This document shows, in pieces, positions 1-10,984 of a DNA stretch of 64,000 bases (the stretch's first letter is position 1; each line of letters opens with the position of its first letter). The translations under genes were made by a program, and so were the position numbers. The notes under the pieces are model-generated. The model was not told the DNA's origin. It was given only the letters and a program-made list of their open reading frames with translations, and did no database searches. The stretch lies in the NCBI GenBank assembly GCA_033964015.1, contig JAWWUD010000105.1, positions 62,001-126,000 of the forward strand, given 5' to 3'. This DNA is from Scolanthus callimorphus. Lineage: Eukaryota > Cnidaria > Anthozoa > Actiniaria > Edwardsiidae.

Positions 1-1
1 C

Positions 2-845
2 ATAAATCGCAATCGTAGGACACAGGATTCTGGTGTTGTGTAGAGCTGCTGCTCTGTTTAGGGAGTTGAAAGCAATTGAGGCGTCGACAAGTAGAGCCGC
101 GTCTGTTTCATCTGCCTCGAAGATCTCACGCATGGCATGTATAGCTGCCTCCGCCCCTGACTTGTGACCTGCGCACACTTGAAGGGATCCACTGGCAGCA
201 ATCACATCATCTTTGGTCACCTTTGTTACGCATTTGCCTATTATCCTTCGAATGACTTCACCGACGCCGATTGGTCGAACCGCGGCCCTGCCCTTATCAA
301 GGGGAATTAACCGACTTGCTAGTATGGGCTCAATCGCGGCGGGATCAACGTACTCCGTACAAAGTTTTCTTGTGAGCCTGGCGAGAGCGTCGCACAAATT
401 TGAACTTGACTTAGTAGCAAGGATCCTCCTGAAACCATTGGCGTCAATACCAGAGGGTCCCCCTGACCCTTTTGTGCGTAGGGCGGCGTCTCTAATCATT
501 TCTTCGTCTATTTGCTCATAAATGACGCTAGGAACGTCCTCCACGGGTCCAGCCTCCTTCGCGCTAGGGTGTTTCTCGCGGAGTTGTCGCATGACATCTT
601 CGGTCAAAGGTAGAACGCCCCCTCCATCATCTTCACTCAGAAAACGTAGAGCGGAGTTTATTTGGCCCTCCATGATAAGCTTAGCGAAAATTTTCGCTTT
701 ATTTGGTGGATAATTCTGTTTTCCTTTCTGAAGGCGCCTTTGAATCATTCTCCCTTCCCGTACTAGAGTGTCAATTTCGCCGTTCTTCCACAATTCCAGT
801 AGTTTTTCTAAGCATTCCTGGTGTTGTTTTGCTTTAGACTTTGGC
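2..845 (-). pseudogene. Reverse transcriptase fragment (non-LTR-like), runs off left edge
   Basis: Read on the minus strand, this stretch stays open from about 845 to the window edge. It gives a lysine-rich linker, then an RT finger/palm start with blocks [32 protein letters not shown] and motif [11 protein letters not shown], where the Asp is the first catalytic residue. The block between RPIGVGE and motif A ([20 protein letters not shown]) resembles RT proteins I associate with cnidarian genomes. Motifs B and C (the YxDD box) would lie left of position 1 and cannot be checked. A single-base frameshift near 835-850 separates it from its upstream part, so this copy is not intact. The non-LTR assignment is family-level recall; an unclassified RT clade is the alternative. 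Confidence 0.65.
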
Positions 846-1395
846 TTAGTTTTTGTAACGCCAGCGCCAGAAGGACAATAGCCGCTTTCAGCGCAATGTG
901 CTGCATTGCGGACCCATTATTCCAATCATTGACGTGCTTTGTTAATTGATCGATAAAATTCCGACCCGTTTTCCCATAGGGAACTAGAAACGTGTTTTTT
1001 TGACATGTCACGATCTCATCATACGCTTCGTCAATTAGTGCAGAGCTGATGGTGATTACTGATCCATCGCTGCCTTGTCCCCAAGTGACAATCGCGGGTT
1101 TATTGATAGCAACAAATTCTGGCAAACACCCCGGGTCACTGCGAGGTTCATCTAATGAGCTGTCTATTGTTGTTCTACTCTCTATTGTGAACTGGCTGGT
1201 TAGGAAATGCAAATCGCCGTCGGTTGCTGAGGTGGAATTAGCATTTTGGCTTATATCTTCACCAATGTTTTGATTTTCCCGCTCCTCGAATCGTTGCGTA
1301 GAATAAACAGTATCGTTTGTCAGTGCACTCTGGACCTCAATATCCGCTTGATCTTGTATAGACTCTAATAAAGTGCGATCAGCATAAATGCCCCG
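808..1395 (-). pseudogene. N-terminal part of the same RT element, frameshifted
   Basis: The minus-strand frame opens at about 1395 (IYADRTLLESIQDQADIE) and continues to a stop at 808. A conventional ATG is not needed, because the frame is open upstream of the apparent start. The segment WGQGSDGSVITISSALIDEA followed by [20 protein letters not shown] precedes the RT domain in this element type. At 835-850 the frame that reads into the RT ([20 protein letters not shown]) is one base out of phase, which marks a decayed copy. The segment has no enzymatic motif that I recognise. Confidence 0.5.
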
Positions 1396-1470
1396 CGTTT
1401 TCTCTAGCCTGATGCCTGGCCTCGAAGGTTTGACTCTTCAGATTCAGGTGATCATATCCCTAATACAACC

Positions 1471-1557
1471 ACTATTATTACTATTATTACTATTATTACT
1501 ACTATTACTATTATAACTACTATTACTATTATTACTACTATTATTACTATTATTAGG
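1471..1557. repeat. ATTACT-type microsatellite
   Basis: An imperfect run of ATT and ACT trinucleotides covers about 87 bases. It directly precedes the 32-bp satellite array. No coding signal. Confidence 0.9.
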
Positions 1558-1820
1558 AAGTCATGACGTGCTACAAGAATCACCAAGAAAATGACACCTG
1601 CATCAGTAAAGGTAATTCAACCCTTCCCCAATCAAATACAACCAGGAGAACCCTTCCCTTTCATCAAATACAACCACGAGAACCCTTCCCTTTCATCAGA
1701 TACAACCACTAGAACCCTTCCTTTCATCAGATGCAATCACGAGAATCCTTCTCTTTCATCAGATACAATCACTAGAACCCTTCCCTTTCATCAGATACAA
1801 CCACTAGAACCCTTCCCTTT

Positions 1821-1922
1821 CATAGTTATCTACTAATATAGTTGTCTACTATTTATTGTATCCACGGCTCCCTGGGAGAGCACTGTATTTTAAGTGAAGG
1901 GATTCCGTGTCTAAATAAAGTA

Positions 1923-1989
<67 letters not shown>

Positions 1990-1990
1990 G

Positions 1991-2033
<43 letters not shown>

Positions 2034-2034
2034 C
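1821..2034 (+). mobile_element. ATT-tailed SINE-like insert, copy 1
   Basis: A non-satellite block starts CATAGTTATCTACTAATATA, includes CTCCCTGGGAGAGCACTG and an AATAAA signal, and ends in a (TAT)n tract of about 110 bases broken by TGTTGT. A short body, AATAAA and a simple-repeat tail suggest the 3' end of a retroposed element. I see no A/B box. Long poly-Asn and poly-Tyr readings here come from the repeat, not from a gene. Confidence 0.5.
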
Positions 2035-2409
2035 AGATACAACCACTAGAACCCTTCCCTTTCATCAGATACAACCACTAGAACCCTTCCCTTTCACCAA
2101 ATACAACCACTAGAACCCTTCCCTTTCACCAAATACAACCACTAGAACCCTTCCCTTTCATCATATACAACCACAAGAACCCTTCCCTTTCATCAGATAC
2201 AACCACTAGAACCCTTCCCTTTCATCAGATACAACCACTAGAACCCTTTCATCAAATACAACCACGAGAACCCTTCCCTTTCATCAGATACAACCACTAG
2301 AACCCGTCCCTTTCATCAGATACAATCACTAGAACCCTTCCCTTTCATCAAATACAACCACGAGAACCCTTCCCTTTCATCAGATACAACCACTAGAACC
2401 CTTCCCTTT

Positions 2410-2511
2410 CATAGTTATCTACTAATATAGTTGTCTACTATTTATTGTATCCACGGCTCCCTGGGAGAGCACTGTATTTTAAGTGAAGGGATTCCGTGTC
2501 TAAATAAAGTA

Positions 2512-2545
<34 letters not shown>

Positions 2546-2600
2546 GTTGTTATTGTTATTGTTATTGTTATTGTTATTGTTATTGTTATTGTTATTGTTA
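2410..2600 (+). mobile_element. ATT-tailed SINE-like insert, copy 2
   Basis: Same body as the copy at 1821, in the same orientation and with the same flanking satellite context, so it probably arose by segmental duplication inside the array rather than by a second insertion. Its tail has diverged to (TTATTG)n from about 2545. Confidence 0.55.
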
Positions 2601-3470
2601 CCACTAGAACCCCTCCCTTTCACCAAATACAATCACTAGAACCCTTCCCTTTCACCAAATACAACCACGAGAACCCTTCCCTTTCATCAGATACAATCAC
2701 GAGAACCCTTCCCTTTCATCAGATATAACTATGAGAATCCTTCCCTTTCATCAGATACAATCACGAGAACCCTTCCCTTTCATCAGATATAACTATGAGA
2801 ATCGTTCCCTTTCATCAGATATAACTATGAGAACCCTTCCCTTTCATCAGATATAATTATGAGAACCCTTCCCTTTCATCAGATACAATCACGAGAACCC
2901 TTCCCTTTCATCAGATACAACCACGAGAACGCTTCCCTTTCATCAGATACAATCACGAGAACCCTTTCCTTTCATCAGATATAACTATGAGAACCCTTCT
3001 CTTTTATCAGATATTAGAACTATGAGAACCCTTCCCTTTCACCAAATACAACCACAAGAACCCTTCCCTTCCATCAGATACAATCACGAGAACCCTTCCC
3101 TTTCATCAGATATAACTATGAGAACCCTTCCCTTTCATCAGATATAACTATGAGAACCCTTCCCTTTCACCAAATACAACCACGAGAACCCTTCCCTTTC
3201 ATCAGATATAACTATGAGAACCCTTCCCTTTCATCAGATATAACTATGAGAACCCTTCCCTTTCATCAGATATAACTATGAGAACCCTTCCCTTTCATCA
3301 GATACAACCACGAGAACGCTTCCCTTTCATCAGATGCAATCACGAGAACCCTTTCCTTTCATCAGATACAACCACGAGAACCCTTCCCTTTCATCAAATA
3401 CAACTACGAGTTTACTGAACCCCTCCCCCCATCAAATATAACTACGAGTTTACTGAACCCTTCCCTTGTA

Positions 3471-3749
3471 GAAAAAAAACCCTGTGCAATCCACCTTCAG
3501 TTATTTGTTATTCGGCATTCATTTATTCGTCCGAAAACGTTTGACTTTAAACTCGAATTACAGAAGAGCAAGACTTTCCTTTCCTAGTGCCGATTCCTTG
3601 CATCAGAAGTTGATTTGTATTTTGTTTAATGTCACACAATCATTTCTTCGTCGTCCATCAAATACAACCAGGCGATTAAATACTAAATCTACCCCCTCCC
3701 ATCATACAATGTTTATTTGTTTATTAGTTTCTATGATATTACCACTTAG
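3471..3749. other. Unassigned intronic sequence
   Basis: Between the satellite and the first recognised exon I see no coding or repeat structure. The pyrimidine-containing 3' end with ACCACTTAG at 3741-3749 serves as the splice acceptor of the next exon. Confidence 0.5.
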
Positions 3750-3895
3750 ATGAGCCACACTGGGTCGAGGTTCTGACAGAAATTCTCCTAAGTTTGCTCA
3801 CGCGTCCATCTGGTCTAATACGACACGTAGTTGATAAAGTCTTTGCCGTGCTGGCATCACATTTGACGAAAGACGCGTTAGCTATCATAATACAG
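3750..3895 (+). CDS. MYBBP1A: MYBBP1A-like exon A (helical-repeat region)
   Basis: The 146-bp exon sits between an AG acceptor at 3748-3749 and a consensus donor CAG|GTGAGG at 3896. It starts two bases into a codon and ends on a codon boundary. The translation begins EPHWVEVLTEILLSLLTRPS and continues through IRHVVDKVFAVLASHL to IIIQ. This matches the segment of vertebrate MYBBP1A that reads WVEVVVEILLSLL..., near the end of its ARM/HEAT-like region. MYBBP1A / yeast Pol5 proteins are nucleolar factors in ribosomal RNA transcription and ribosome assembly; the vertebrate protein also binds Myb and p53 pathway proteins. The preceding exon is not recognisable left of the satellite. Confidence 0.85.
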
Positions 3896-4705
3896 GTGAG
3901 GCGTTGGATTTTTGTAGTTATTTTAGATTCTTCATTAGGTTCTTGAGTGTGCAGATTTAATCGCACCTCATATTTCAAATATCTAATACCTCTTTAGCTA
4001 AAGCTGTATTCCCCGCGAGGGTTACTCTCCCCCCCCCCCCCCCCCCCGGATAAAGTCAACGGATTGAATATAAACTTTCAAAATCGAAGTGTCAATGACA
4101 GTGCGAAAGCTTCAACCAAACAATAAACAGGTGCAGTACAAAATTTAGAACCAACAGCACTTAACCAAAACATTTTATTTATGAACCGAATCAAAAAATA
4201 AACTACAGAAATACCAAGACATAACTTACAAAATTGTTGGAAAATCTATTGTCTTTGTAAAGTCTTTCGCCGCCGGCTTTTCGCACCAATTTTTTGACAC
4301 ACAGTCAAACACACAGACACACAACTCATCGATGACGTCACCAAACGAGAAAAGGTTTATATATTGAAAGGGATGAACCTCAGACAACCAAACTTGTGTG
4401 GCAAGGGTGGTGCGACTGCATGGTTACATAGTTTAACGTCATCGTTATATAAATAAACTGTAAAAATATACATCTCAGAAAGGGATATGAGGCTAAACAG
4501 TCAACTTTGGTATTTTAAATATTAATGTAAACTGTAATTTGTTTCCCTCTGCAATGTCATTTATGTTTATGGAATGCAAATAAATGATTTATTGATTGAT
4601 TGGTAGGATGATGTGTAAGTGGGGAAGAGGTTTCGATTTTATGGTCACTCGGAGCTTCGCTTTTAGGCAGTGCTTATAACTATACACTTTTTTCCATTTC
4701 CCTAG
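3896..4705. other. MYBBP1A intron, no gene seen
   Basis: AT-rich intronic sequence with a homopolymer run of about 19 C at 4029-4047. Its ends fit GT...AG (GTGAGG at 3896, TTTCCCTAG at 4697-4705). I see nothing else structured in it. Confidence 0.7.
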
Positions 4706-4769
4706 GCGATCGATGCTAAGAGCTTAGGTGGTGAGGGAGATGATGTTCTTGAGATTGCCGACGACTCAG
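4706..4769 (+). CDS. MYBBP1A: MYBBP1A-like exon B (start of acidic linker)
   Basis: This 64-bp exon follows a good polypyrimidine acceptor (TTTTTTCCATTTCCCTAG) and ends at CAG|GTAAAA. It begins in phase 0, matching the end of the exon at 3895, and ends after one base of a codon. It encodes AIDAKSLGGEGDDVLEIADD plus a Ser. In vertebrate MYBBP1A the same position, right after the ALQLILD-type helix, carries an acidic Asp/Glu/Ser stretch. Too short to stand alone; the call depends on phase and its neighbours. Confidence 0.8.
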
Positions 4770-6043
4770 GTAAAAAGCTCTTCCATCAAAACGTTTGCAT
4801 GACGAAACCGCAAAAACTACTTGTATTTTGTATTCCCATGTAGGTCTAAGAATAACCCGTCTCAGCGAGAATACATTGTTAGTATAGGTAATCGCATGGG
4901 GCCGAGTAAAATTAGGGATTAATTTCACGAGTGTTTTCAATTTTTTCCCAAATTGCCCGAGCCGTCTACTTGTTTATGATATAAAAGGGCAAAATTCAGC
5001 GCGCGTGTTGACTGCTCGTATTCAGACGTGTGCAAAGTAATTTTGCCGTCAATCAAGAAAAAATGCCCTCGCTCTTAGCCAATCAGCATCGAGTAATTTT
5101 GCCCTGTATATTATAATCATAATAATAATGACTAGCTGATGCCCGTGCAAAAATTCACGGAGTGCAAGGGAGAAATTTATCTTACTTATACTGTTCTCCT
5201 AAAACAAACGAAAAAGTCACAAGTCACAACGGACAAAGAATATTATTATTCAGCCATGTTACTATCTCGATTCTGATTGGCTAAAAGTACACAGCGAAAG
5301 CATGTTGGCGCGCAGTTCGTGACGTCAAACTCCAGACATTAGGATTGATGCACTCTAATGACGTCATAACGCAAGCCAATAGGTTTGGCCGCCATCTTGG
5401 TTTTCATTTGGAAGGCAAAAACCAATTTAGCCATTTTTTTCGTTGAATCTGCTATGCTTTTTGCCGCGAGATCATTGCTCAGGATATCTAAACATCAACA
5501 ATGGCTATTGGAATTGAATACGAAGAGGAAAATACTAATGGACGTAAGCTGAATTTGAAAAACCGTTTCGCCGAGCAAGGCCTCATCATCGTCGTTTAGC
5601 TAGGTAAGAATTCCTGGTTGCTGAATAATAAAACAATTATTGAATTCGGTTTTCGCATGATAGTGAGATTTGTCAACGCCTCGAGTTTGTGTTATCCGCC
5701 TCAGCTTCGCTTCGGCAGATAACACAAACCTCGGCGTTGCCAAATCTCACTATCATGCTCAACCTCATCCAATAAGTGTTAATTATTTGCTTTGTGAAAA
5801 TGCAGGGCCGTAGCTAGCGTAGGGGCAGAGGGGGCAGTTGCCCATATTTAATAAAAAGTTACTTCTTTTTGCCATAGCCTGCCGTCCGTTCTATAAGCTT
5901 TCCAACGATATATAGGATGACATGTTTTGGTTAAAATAAGGACGAGTATGATTTTTTTTCCGAGGACGTGCGCGAAGGTTCTCAGTAACCTTAAGTGAAC
6001 TTGAAATTCTTTCTTAAATATTTGTTGACATTTCGTTTGCCAG
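4770..6043. other. MYBBP1A intron with repeat fragments
   Basis: The intron runs from GTAAAA to TTTCGTTTGCCAG. It contains a short dispersed fragment at 5131-5172 (GCTGATGCCCGTGCAAAAAT, then TCACGGAGTGCAAGGG), found again at 6727-6770, and the foldback hairpin listed at 5655-5758. No open frame of interest. Confidence 0.6.
5655..5758. repeat. Foldback hairpin, about 104 bp
   Basis: The left arm GCATGATAGTGAGATTTGTC is followed by AACGCCTCGAGTTTGTG; the right arm is its near-exact inverse, ending CAAATCTCACTATCATGC. Arms of about 42 bases flank a short CTTCGCTTCGG loop. A MITE-like foldback unit lying in a host intron. Confidence 0.85.
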
Positions 6044-6219
6044 GGCAAGAAGAAATGGATGCAGGTTCAGAGGACGAAGACAGTTCACTTACTGTTAGTG
6101 ATCTGGACGACAGTGATTTGGATAATAGTAAATCGAGCTCACCTGTTGACGACGGTTTCCGTGCAGAACTTCAAGTTGCGTTAGGAGATGCTGCTATCAG
6201 CTTTGAAAGTGATAACCAG
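6044..6219 (+). CDS. MYBBP1A: MYBBP1A-like exon C (acidic linker and conserved helix)
   Basis: This 176-bp exon starts after CGTTTGCCAG and ends at CAG|GTTAGT. The incoming base from exon B plus GG makes a Gly codon, and the exon closes in phase 0. The first two thirds are highly acidic (MDAGSEDEDSSLTVSDLDDS), as expected for the negatively charged linker of this family. The last third, VDDGFRAELQVALGDAAI, aligns with the vertebrate VDPGFRQQLMEVLQAGNAL segment. The match covers both composition and a specific motif, so this exon is one of the strongest anchors for the assignment. The donor opens an intron of about 22.8 kb. Confidence 0.88.
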
Positions 6220-7144
6220 GTTAGTTGTATGTTAAGGTGGCCCATGGCTAATTATTTCAGGGACGGACGGTCACTTTGGTCGCGCTGTTTTGAGTTCATT
6301 TTTCACTCAATTTCTGCAATTTCTTCAATTTCAAGTAGGCGGGTCATTAGATGTTCCTCCTGAATAAATAGATCTGTAAAAAACGAAGCCGATTTCTCGA
6401 AGCCGATTTCGAAGAAATCGGCAGAATTCTTTTTGCAAAACCATGTACTTAAGAATTCTGCTGTTTCTTCGAAGAGAAGTAAGTTTTCGTTCATTTCAGC
6501 TAAGCAGAATGTAGCTGAATAACTAAGCTTCACGTAGAGTTTAAAATTTAATCGGAACAAATCAATTTTTGCCGCCTTTAAGATGGTTCCCGATACATTA
6601 ACGGAAGACCGTCCCCATCAACGTCACAAATGTGTCTCTTTTTAGTGAGATCGGTTTTCGCATGACTGTCGCGAGTGATTAATAATCACTAGGTAAGTTA
6701 TCACTCCTACCGGTCTTATTTAGAACTAGCTGATATGCCGGTGAAAAATTCACGGAGTGCAAGGGGGAAATTTGAATAAGTGTAATTATTACATAGTTGG
6801 TACGGTTTCCATTGTTCTCCTAGGTGAGATATATGACTAACACACTCATGAATAGTGAAGTAGCTAAAAGCCGGGAAGGAAATATTGTGGCTTTCACTAA
6901 TAAATGGTATTTTTTAGGGGTACGTAAATGAATGAAACGGTCACAAACCAAGCAAAACGTTTTCTGGCTTTCTTTTTTCATTTAAAAACAAGGGATATGT
7001 TAGATGAGAAACAAATAACTGGTATTTTTTAGGGGTCATTTTCTTTTAAAAGGTATTGTTTAGGGAAAATATTTTTTATGTCCTGGTATTTTTTAGGTTG
7101 TAATTTCCGATGTCCCGACGAGTACCCCTATCACTATTACCTTA
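6220..7144. other. Intron start, degenerate repeats
   Basis: Holds several dispersed copies of GGTATTTTTTAGGGG between about 6900 and 7100, the 6727-6770 repeat fragment, and a short CGAAGCCGATTTC duplication near 6390. No gene evident. Confidence 0.5.
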
Positions 7145-7268
7145 AAGGCCCATCACCAACCGGGAGCCTTTGCGCTCCGTGTTCTTTTGTTTTCAAATTG
7201 ATCTGTTGTTTTTCGGGTGCTCTGATTGGCTAAGAGTCCGCAAAGGCTCTCGGTTGGTGATGGGCCTT
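7145..7268. mobile_element. MITE with 31-bp TIRs and TA target duplication
   Basis: AAGGCCCATCACCAACCGGG begins the left end and its inverse CTCGGTTGGTGATGGGCCTT closes the right end, with a few mismatches over about 30 bases. The element is flanked by TA on both sides (7143-7144 and 7269-7270), the target preferred by Tc1/mariner-type transposases. It is 124 bp and non-coding. Confidence 0.75.
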
Positions 7269-8715
7269 TACTATTCGCACTAATTAGATCAGTGAAAATA
7301 GTAAACGATTTTTACTTTTCTCATTGTGCTCTATTAAGTTATGGGAAGAGACCTGGCTCCACCCCTACACGACTATATGACTTTCCCAGCCAATCTATTC
7401 CAGAACACATAACCACTCCGTAACTCAGACACTCCGCCATGCAACGCGATCTTGGTAAACAAACCAAATGTGCAAGGCGTTCCTCGTTTTGCCCTATTCT
7501 GTTGCGCGCGAACTCGAAAAACGCTCACAATGGCAGTCAAAGCGTATGGCAGTGAAGTATGTCTAAATGTGCCAAGAAAATGACGAACTTCAAACGCTCA
7601 CAAAGTGGCTCCGACGTATTTTCGTATCATATGGAAATCGGTACCACAGCCAGGTTGGATGTTCCCTTTTTCTTCGAATCCAAGATGGCGTCCATTTAGT
7701 AGATCACTTGGTGTAACTTGGCTAGCATGTCGAAAGCTGATCTAGCAACGACAGAGGATCCGACATCCCTCAGAATAGAACAAAGCATAAGCAGCTTCTT
7801 AGCAGAGACCCAAAGACAAACTATAAACGACAGTGGTGACAGTAAAGAGTCAGGGTTTGTGTCCGGTGACTTATTGCCCAAAATCTAGTAAACGCAGCAG
7901 GACTGATGAAGAAGATTAATCACATATACACCTTTCCCCAAAACTCAGAAAACCCCTGGCAGAAGGGTAGGTGTTGGAAACAATATAAGGTAGTAGATAC
8001 CCGCGAAAATAAACAAAAGTGCATAATTTAAGAAAGCACTGTTCAAATTTGAAGAAATGGATCAAACTCACTGTATAGTTATGGGGTGTGGGTAAGTTAC
8101 CTTGGTAACCATGAAAGCCAACTTGAACCAGAGGGACGTTAAACTTACAACTTACTAACCCACCACACTGACCAGAGAACCGCATAATTGGAGCCTCGCT
8201 CTGTGAGGATTTCCCGGCCCACGGGCGAAACTAATAAACAGCCAATTTCACGACGTAAAGCTTTTATTAGTTTTTGCTAACGACCTGCCCAAAAATTGGA
8301 AACCCTTAAAATACTAAAGTTTTAGAAGTACATGATTTTCCATAACATTTTATGCCTATATAACATTCCTTTGAATAAAGTTGAAAATGTGATTTATCCA
8401 TGTAAAATTGTCAAAACAAAATGGTAGACTTGCCAATGTCTTAGCATTATGTGGGTTTTCCTGGCATAAAATTTGAAATGTGGATTATTTTTTCTTGCAT
8501 AAGCTGCAGAAATGCGTGGATGTTTGAGGGACGGTATCAGGGGTTGGTAATAACATCATCGGCTTACATTGAAAATTAATGAGAATAACAACAAGTACCT
8601 CGCCTAATTTTCTTTTCTTTTTTTTTAATTGCCAGATCTAAAATAATACATTGTCACAAACTTCATTGTCCAAAGTCAAATGCCGAATAGAGCTTTAAGC
8701 CCATTTATTGATGTT
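7269..8715. other. Intronic sequence, little structure
   Basis: The part at 7326-7420 (AGTTATGGGAAGAGACCTGG and onward) is a diverged relative of 41028-41130 next to the DIRS-B promoter. The remainder is AT-rich with no recognisable gene or repeat. Confidence 0.45.
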
Positions 8716-9533
8716 TAGTAGAGTCTGTTAAGGGAAAAAATAGGTAAAAATCGTGCACTTGTGCGTAAAGGCGCCAAGTTTGGACCAAATGTTCCTTAGG
8801 TGAAATAAATCAGTTTTCGGGAGGGGTGCCATCATTTCGACCCAAGGGGGGTAGGGTAGGGCAATTTTGTCTATTTCCTAATTTCCCAATATTTCCTTGA
8901 TATTAAAGGGTTATAGATAAACAAGACCATGACAATTCTTCTTGTATGGTGCCCTTCACATTGGACTAGGTGGGGTGCAACAAATGTCCAGCAAGGGGGG
9001 AAGGGGGAGTTTCGGGTCACATTTTCGTGCTACCCTCAGAGATCATGATTTCATCGTACAATCGCAAAATTCGACATACATGTTCCTTAAGTAACATTTA
9101 ACAGTTTTCGGAAGGGGTGCCAAAATTTCGGCCCAATGGGGGAAAGTAGAGAGAATTTTGTCCATCATCTGATTTACCCTATATTTCAGTGGTATTAAAG
9201 AGCTATCAATAAACAAGTCCACGGTTATTCTTCATGAATGGTCCCCTTCACATTTGATTAGATGGGGTGCTACAAACATTTGACAAGGGGGAGGGGTGAG
9301 TCATGGGTGAAATTTACATGCTATGCACTTTTTAATTGCAATTTGATTGTACAGTCACCAAATCCGACATGAATGTTCCTTAGGCAACATTTAACAGTAT
9401 TTGGAAGGGGTGCTACAATTTCGGTCCAAGGGGGGTAGGGTAGGGACAATTTTGTAGTTTACCTGATTATCTCTATATTTCAGCGGTATTAAAGAGTTAT
9501 TGATAAACTACACCATGTCGATTCTTCACGAAT

Positions 9534-10984
9534 GGCGTTGGAGGGTAGTTTTAGGTCGAGAAACGCGAGTTTGCTATCGCTTGGCCGCCATCTTGGATTT
9601 GTGACAAAATGTGACAAATCGGGGGGGGAGGGGGGCGGGGAGGAAAGGAGAAAAAGAACGCCTGCCCGAAAACTATGCTTTTCTGAGTCGCTATTTTGAA
9701 TTTCGTCCACCGGCGGACGAAGCAATCTGATTGGTCGGTCGGAGACATTACTCGTCACGCCAACACACGGGTAATGCGATAACAGATGCGAGCGTTTATA
9801 GATGTTCAATAACAGTTCAATAATCGAAGAATAAAGCTAGTTTATAAGCCTGAACAAGAACTGACTGTAAAAAGTATGCTTAGAGGCAAGGCTGTGATGG
9901 CTGTTCTCACCAAAGGATTTGGAAAAAGCCCGATATATACCGTATTGACCGGGGATCACCGAGAAAAAGAAGACGTGTGTCCGTGTGGCTTGACCGATCG
10001 GTTATTATCCTCTGAATAGTTTACGTATTTCTATCCAAAGCAGTTTGCCAATACAGTGGTCATCGAAATAAAATAAAATGATTGTGTGATCTTAAAGAAA
10101 TTCGCCCGTTGCCCATGTATTTTATAGAAGAGCGACGCTCGCGTGCGTTTCAAAGAAATCCCGATCACAAATAAGCAGGTTACTTTCTGATTATGCTGCT
10201 AGAGACAAACTTTTAGAGGCATAAATCACACAAAATAATGATATTGAAGAATACTCCCAAAACCTTGGACTAGCTCAAGGAATAAAAACCGTTTGAGGTT
10301 TCATTTCGTAGGGAAAGTGCTGAGTAATATCATTTGCGGCAGAAGTTTGCACTCGCAGCAGTGCCGTGGCTTGTTAAACTCTTGTCGAGTTCAGATTTAT
10401 GGAAGTTTTCCCACGAAGGCTTACTATAGAGTTGCCCGTATTCAGCAACAGCTTTATTTCGCTGGGACAAATATTGCCAAGAAGTCACAATTTGCGGTAG
10501 AAGTTTCAGCACTCGCAGCAGTGTGTGGTCGATATTCTCTTGTCGAGTTGAGATTTACGCAAACTTTCCCACGACCTACTAAATTCCCCGTATTTAAGGA
10601 CAAACGAGAAAGAACAAAAATACGGCAGCTCCTGTTCGCAGTTGTTTGAGCAGGTAGTCTTGTATTTATAAACGGGTTCTGACGATGTTTGCTACAAGCA
10701 TTGTGAGAAAACTGAATTTGTTTTGATCAGCACTCTCTGAAATGGGTGATAGCTGTCATTCTGTCATGAAACGCAACGACGCGTATCGCTATTTGACGTG
10801 AACCGGAAGCGTCACGGACGTTGGGCAGCGACTCAGAAAAGCATAGTTTTCGGGCAGGCGTTCTTTTTCTCCTTTCCTCCCCGCCCCCCTCCCCCCCGAT
10901 TTGTCACATTTTGTCACAAATCCAAGATGGCGGCCAAGCGATAGCAAACTCGCGTTTCTCGACCTAAAACTACCCTCCAACGCC
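9534..10984. mobile_element. Nested 1.45-kb TIR element
   Basis: The left end GGCGTTGGAGGGTAGTTTTA and its inverse at 10965-10984 open near-perfect arms of about 160 bp that include a G-rich tract (C-rich on the right arm) and TCCAAGATGGCGGCC. The interior (10290-10630) holds a degenerate tandem duplication marked by CACTCGCAGCAGTG, repeated about 147 bp apart. It splits one repeat unit of the surrounding element, and about 90 bp of that unit seem missing at the insertion point. Protein-like readings here are weak and I do not call a gene. Confidence 0.75.

Larger units (their letters stand above)
1615..3470. repeat. 32-bp satellite array
   Basis: Dozens of head-to-tail copies of a 32-bp unit built on CCCTTCCCTTTCATCAGATA. 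Two main variants occur. One has ACAACCACTAGAA and dominates the left half; the other has TAACTATGAGAA and dominates the right half. Some units read CACCAAATACAACC. The array is interrupted twice by a related ATT-tailed insert, giving a higher-order repeat of about 589 bp (1821 versus 2410). Proline/serine/threonine-rich readings across it are translation artefacts. It lies just upstream of a MYBBP1A exon, presumably in an intron. Confidence 0.95.

Noticed and set aside
1849..2632. Long poly-Asn and poly-Tyr open frames
   Set aside because: They translate ATT/TAT microsatellite tracts inside repeats; no gene structure surrounds them.
1615..3470. CRISPR-like array
   Set aside because: Units are contiguous 32-bp satellite monomers with no unique spacers, in a eukaryotic intron.
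10293..10649. 118-residue frame inside the nested TIR element
   Set aside because: It translates a degenerate internal repeat (CACTCGCAGCAGTG) and has no domain.
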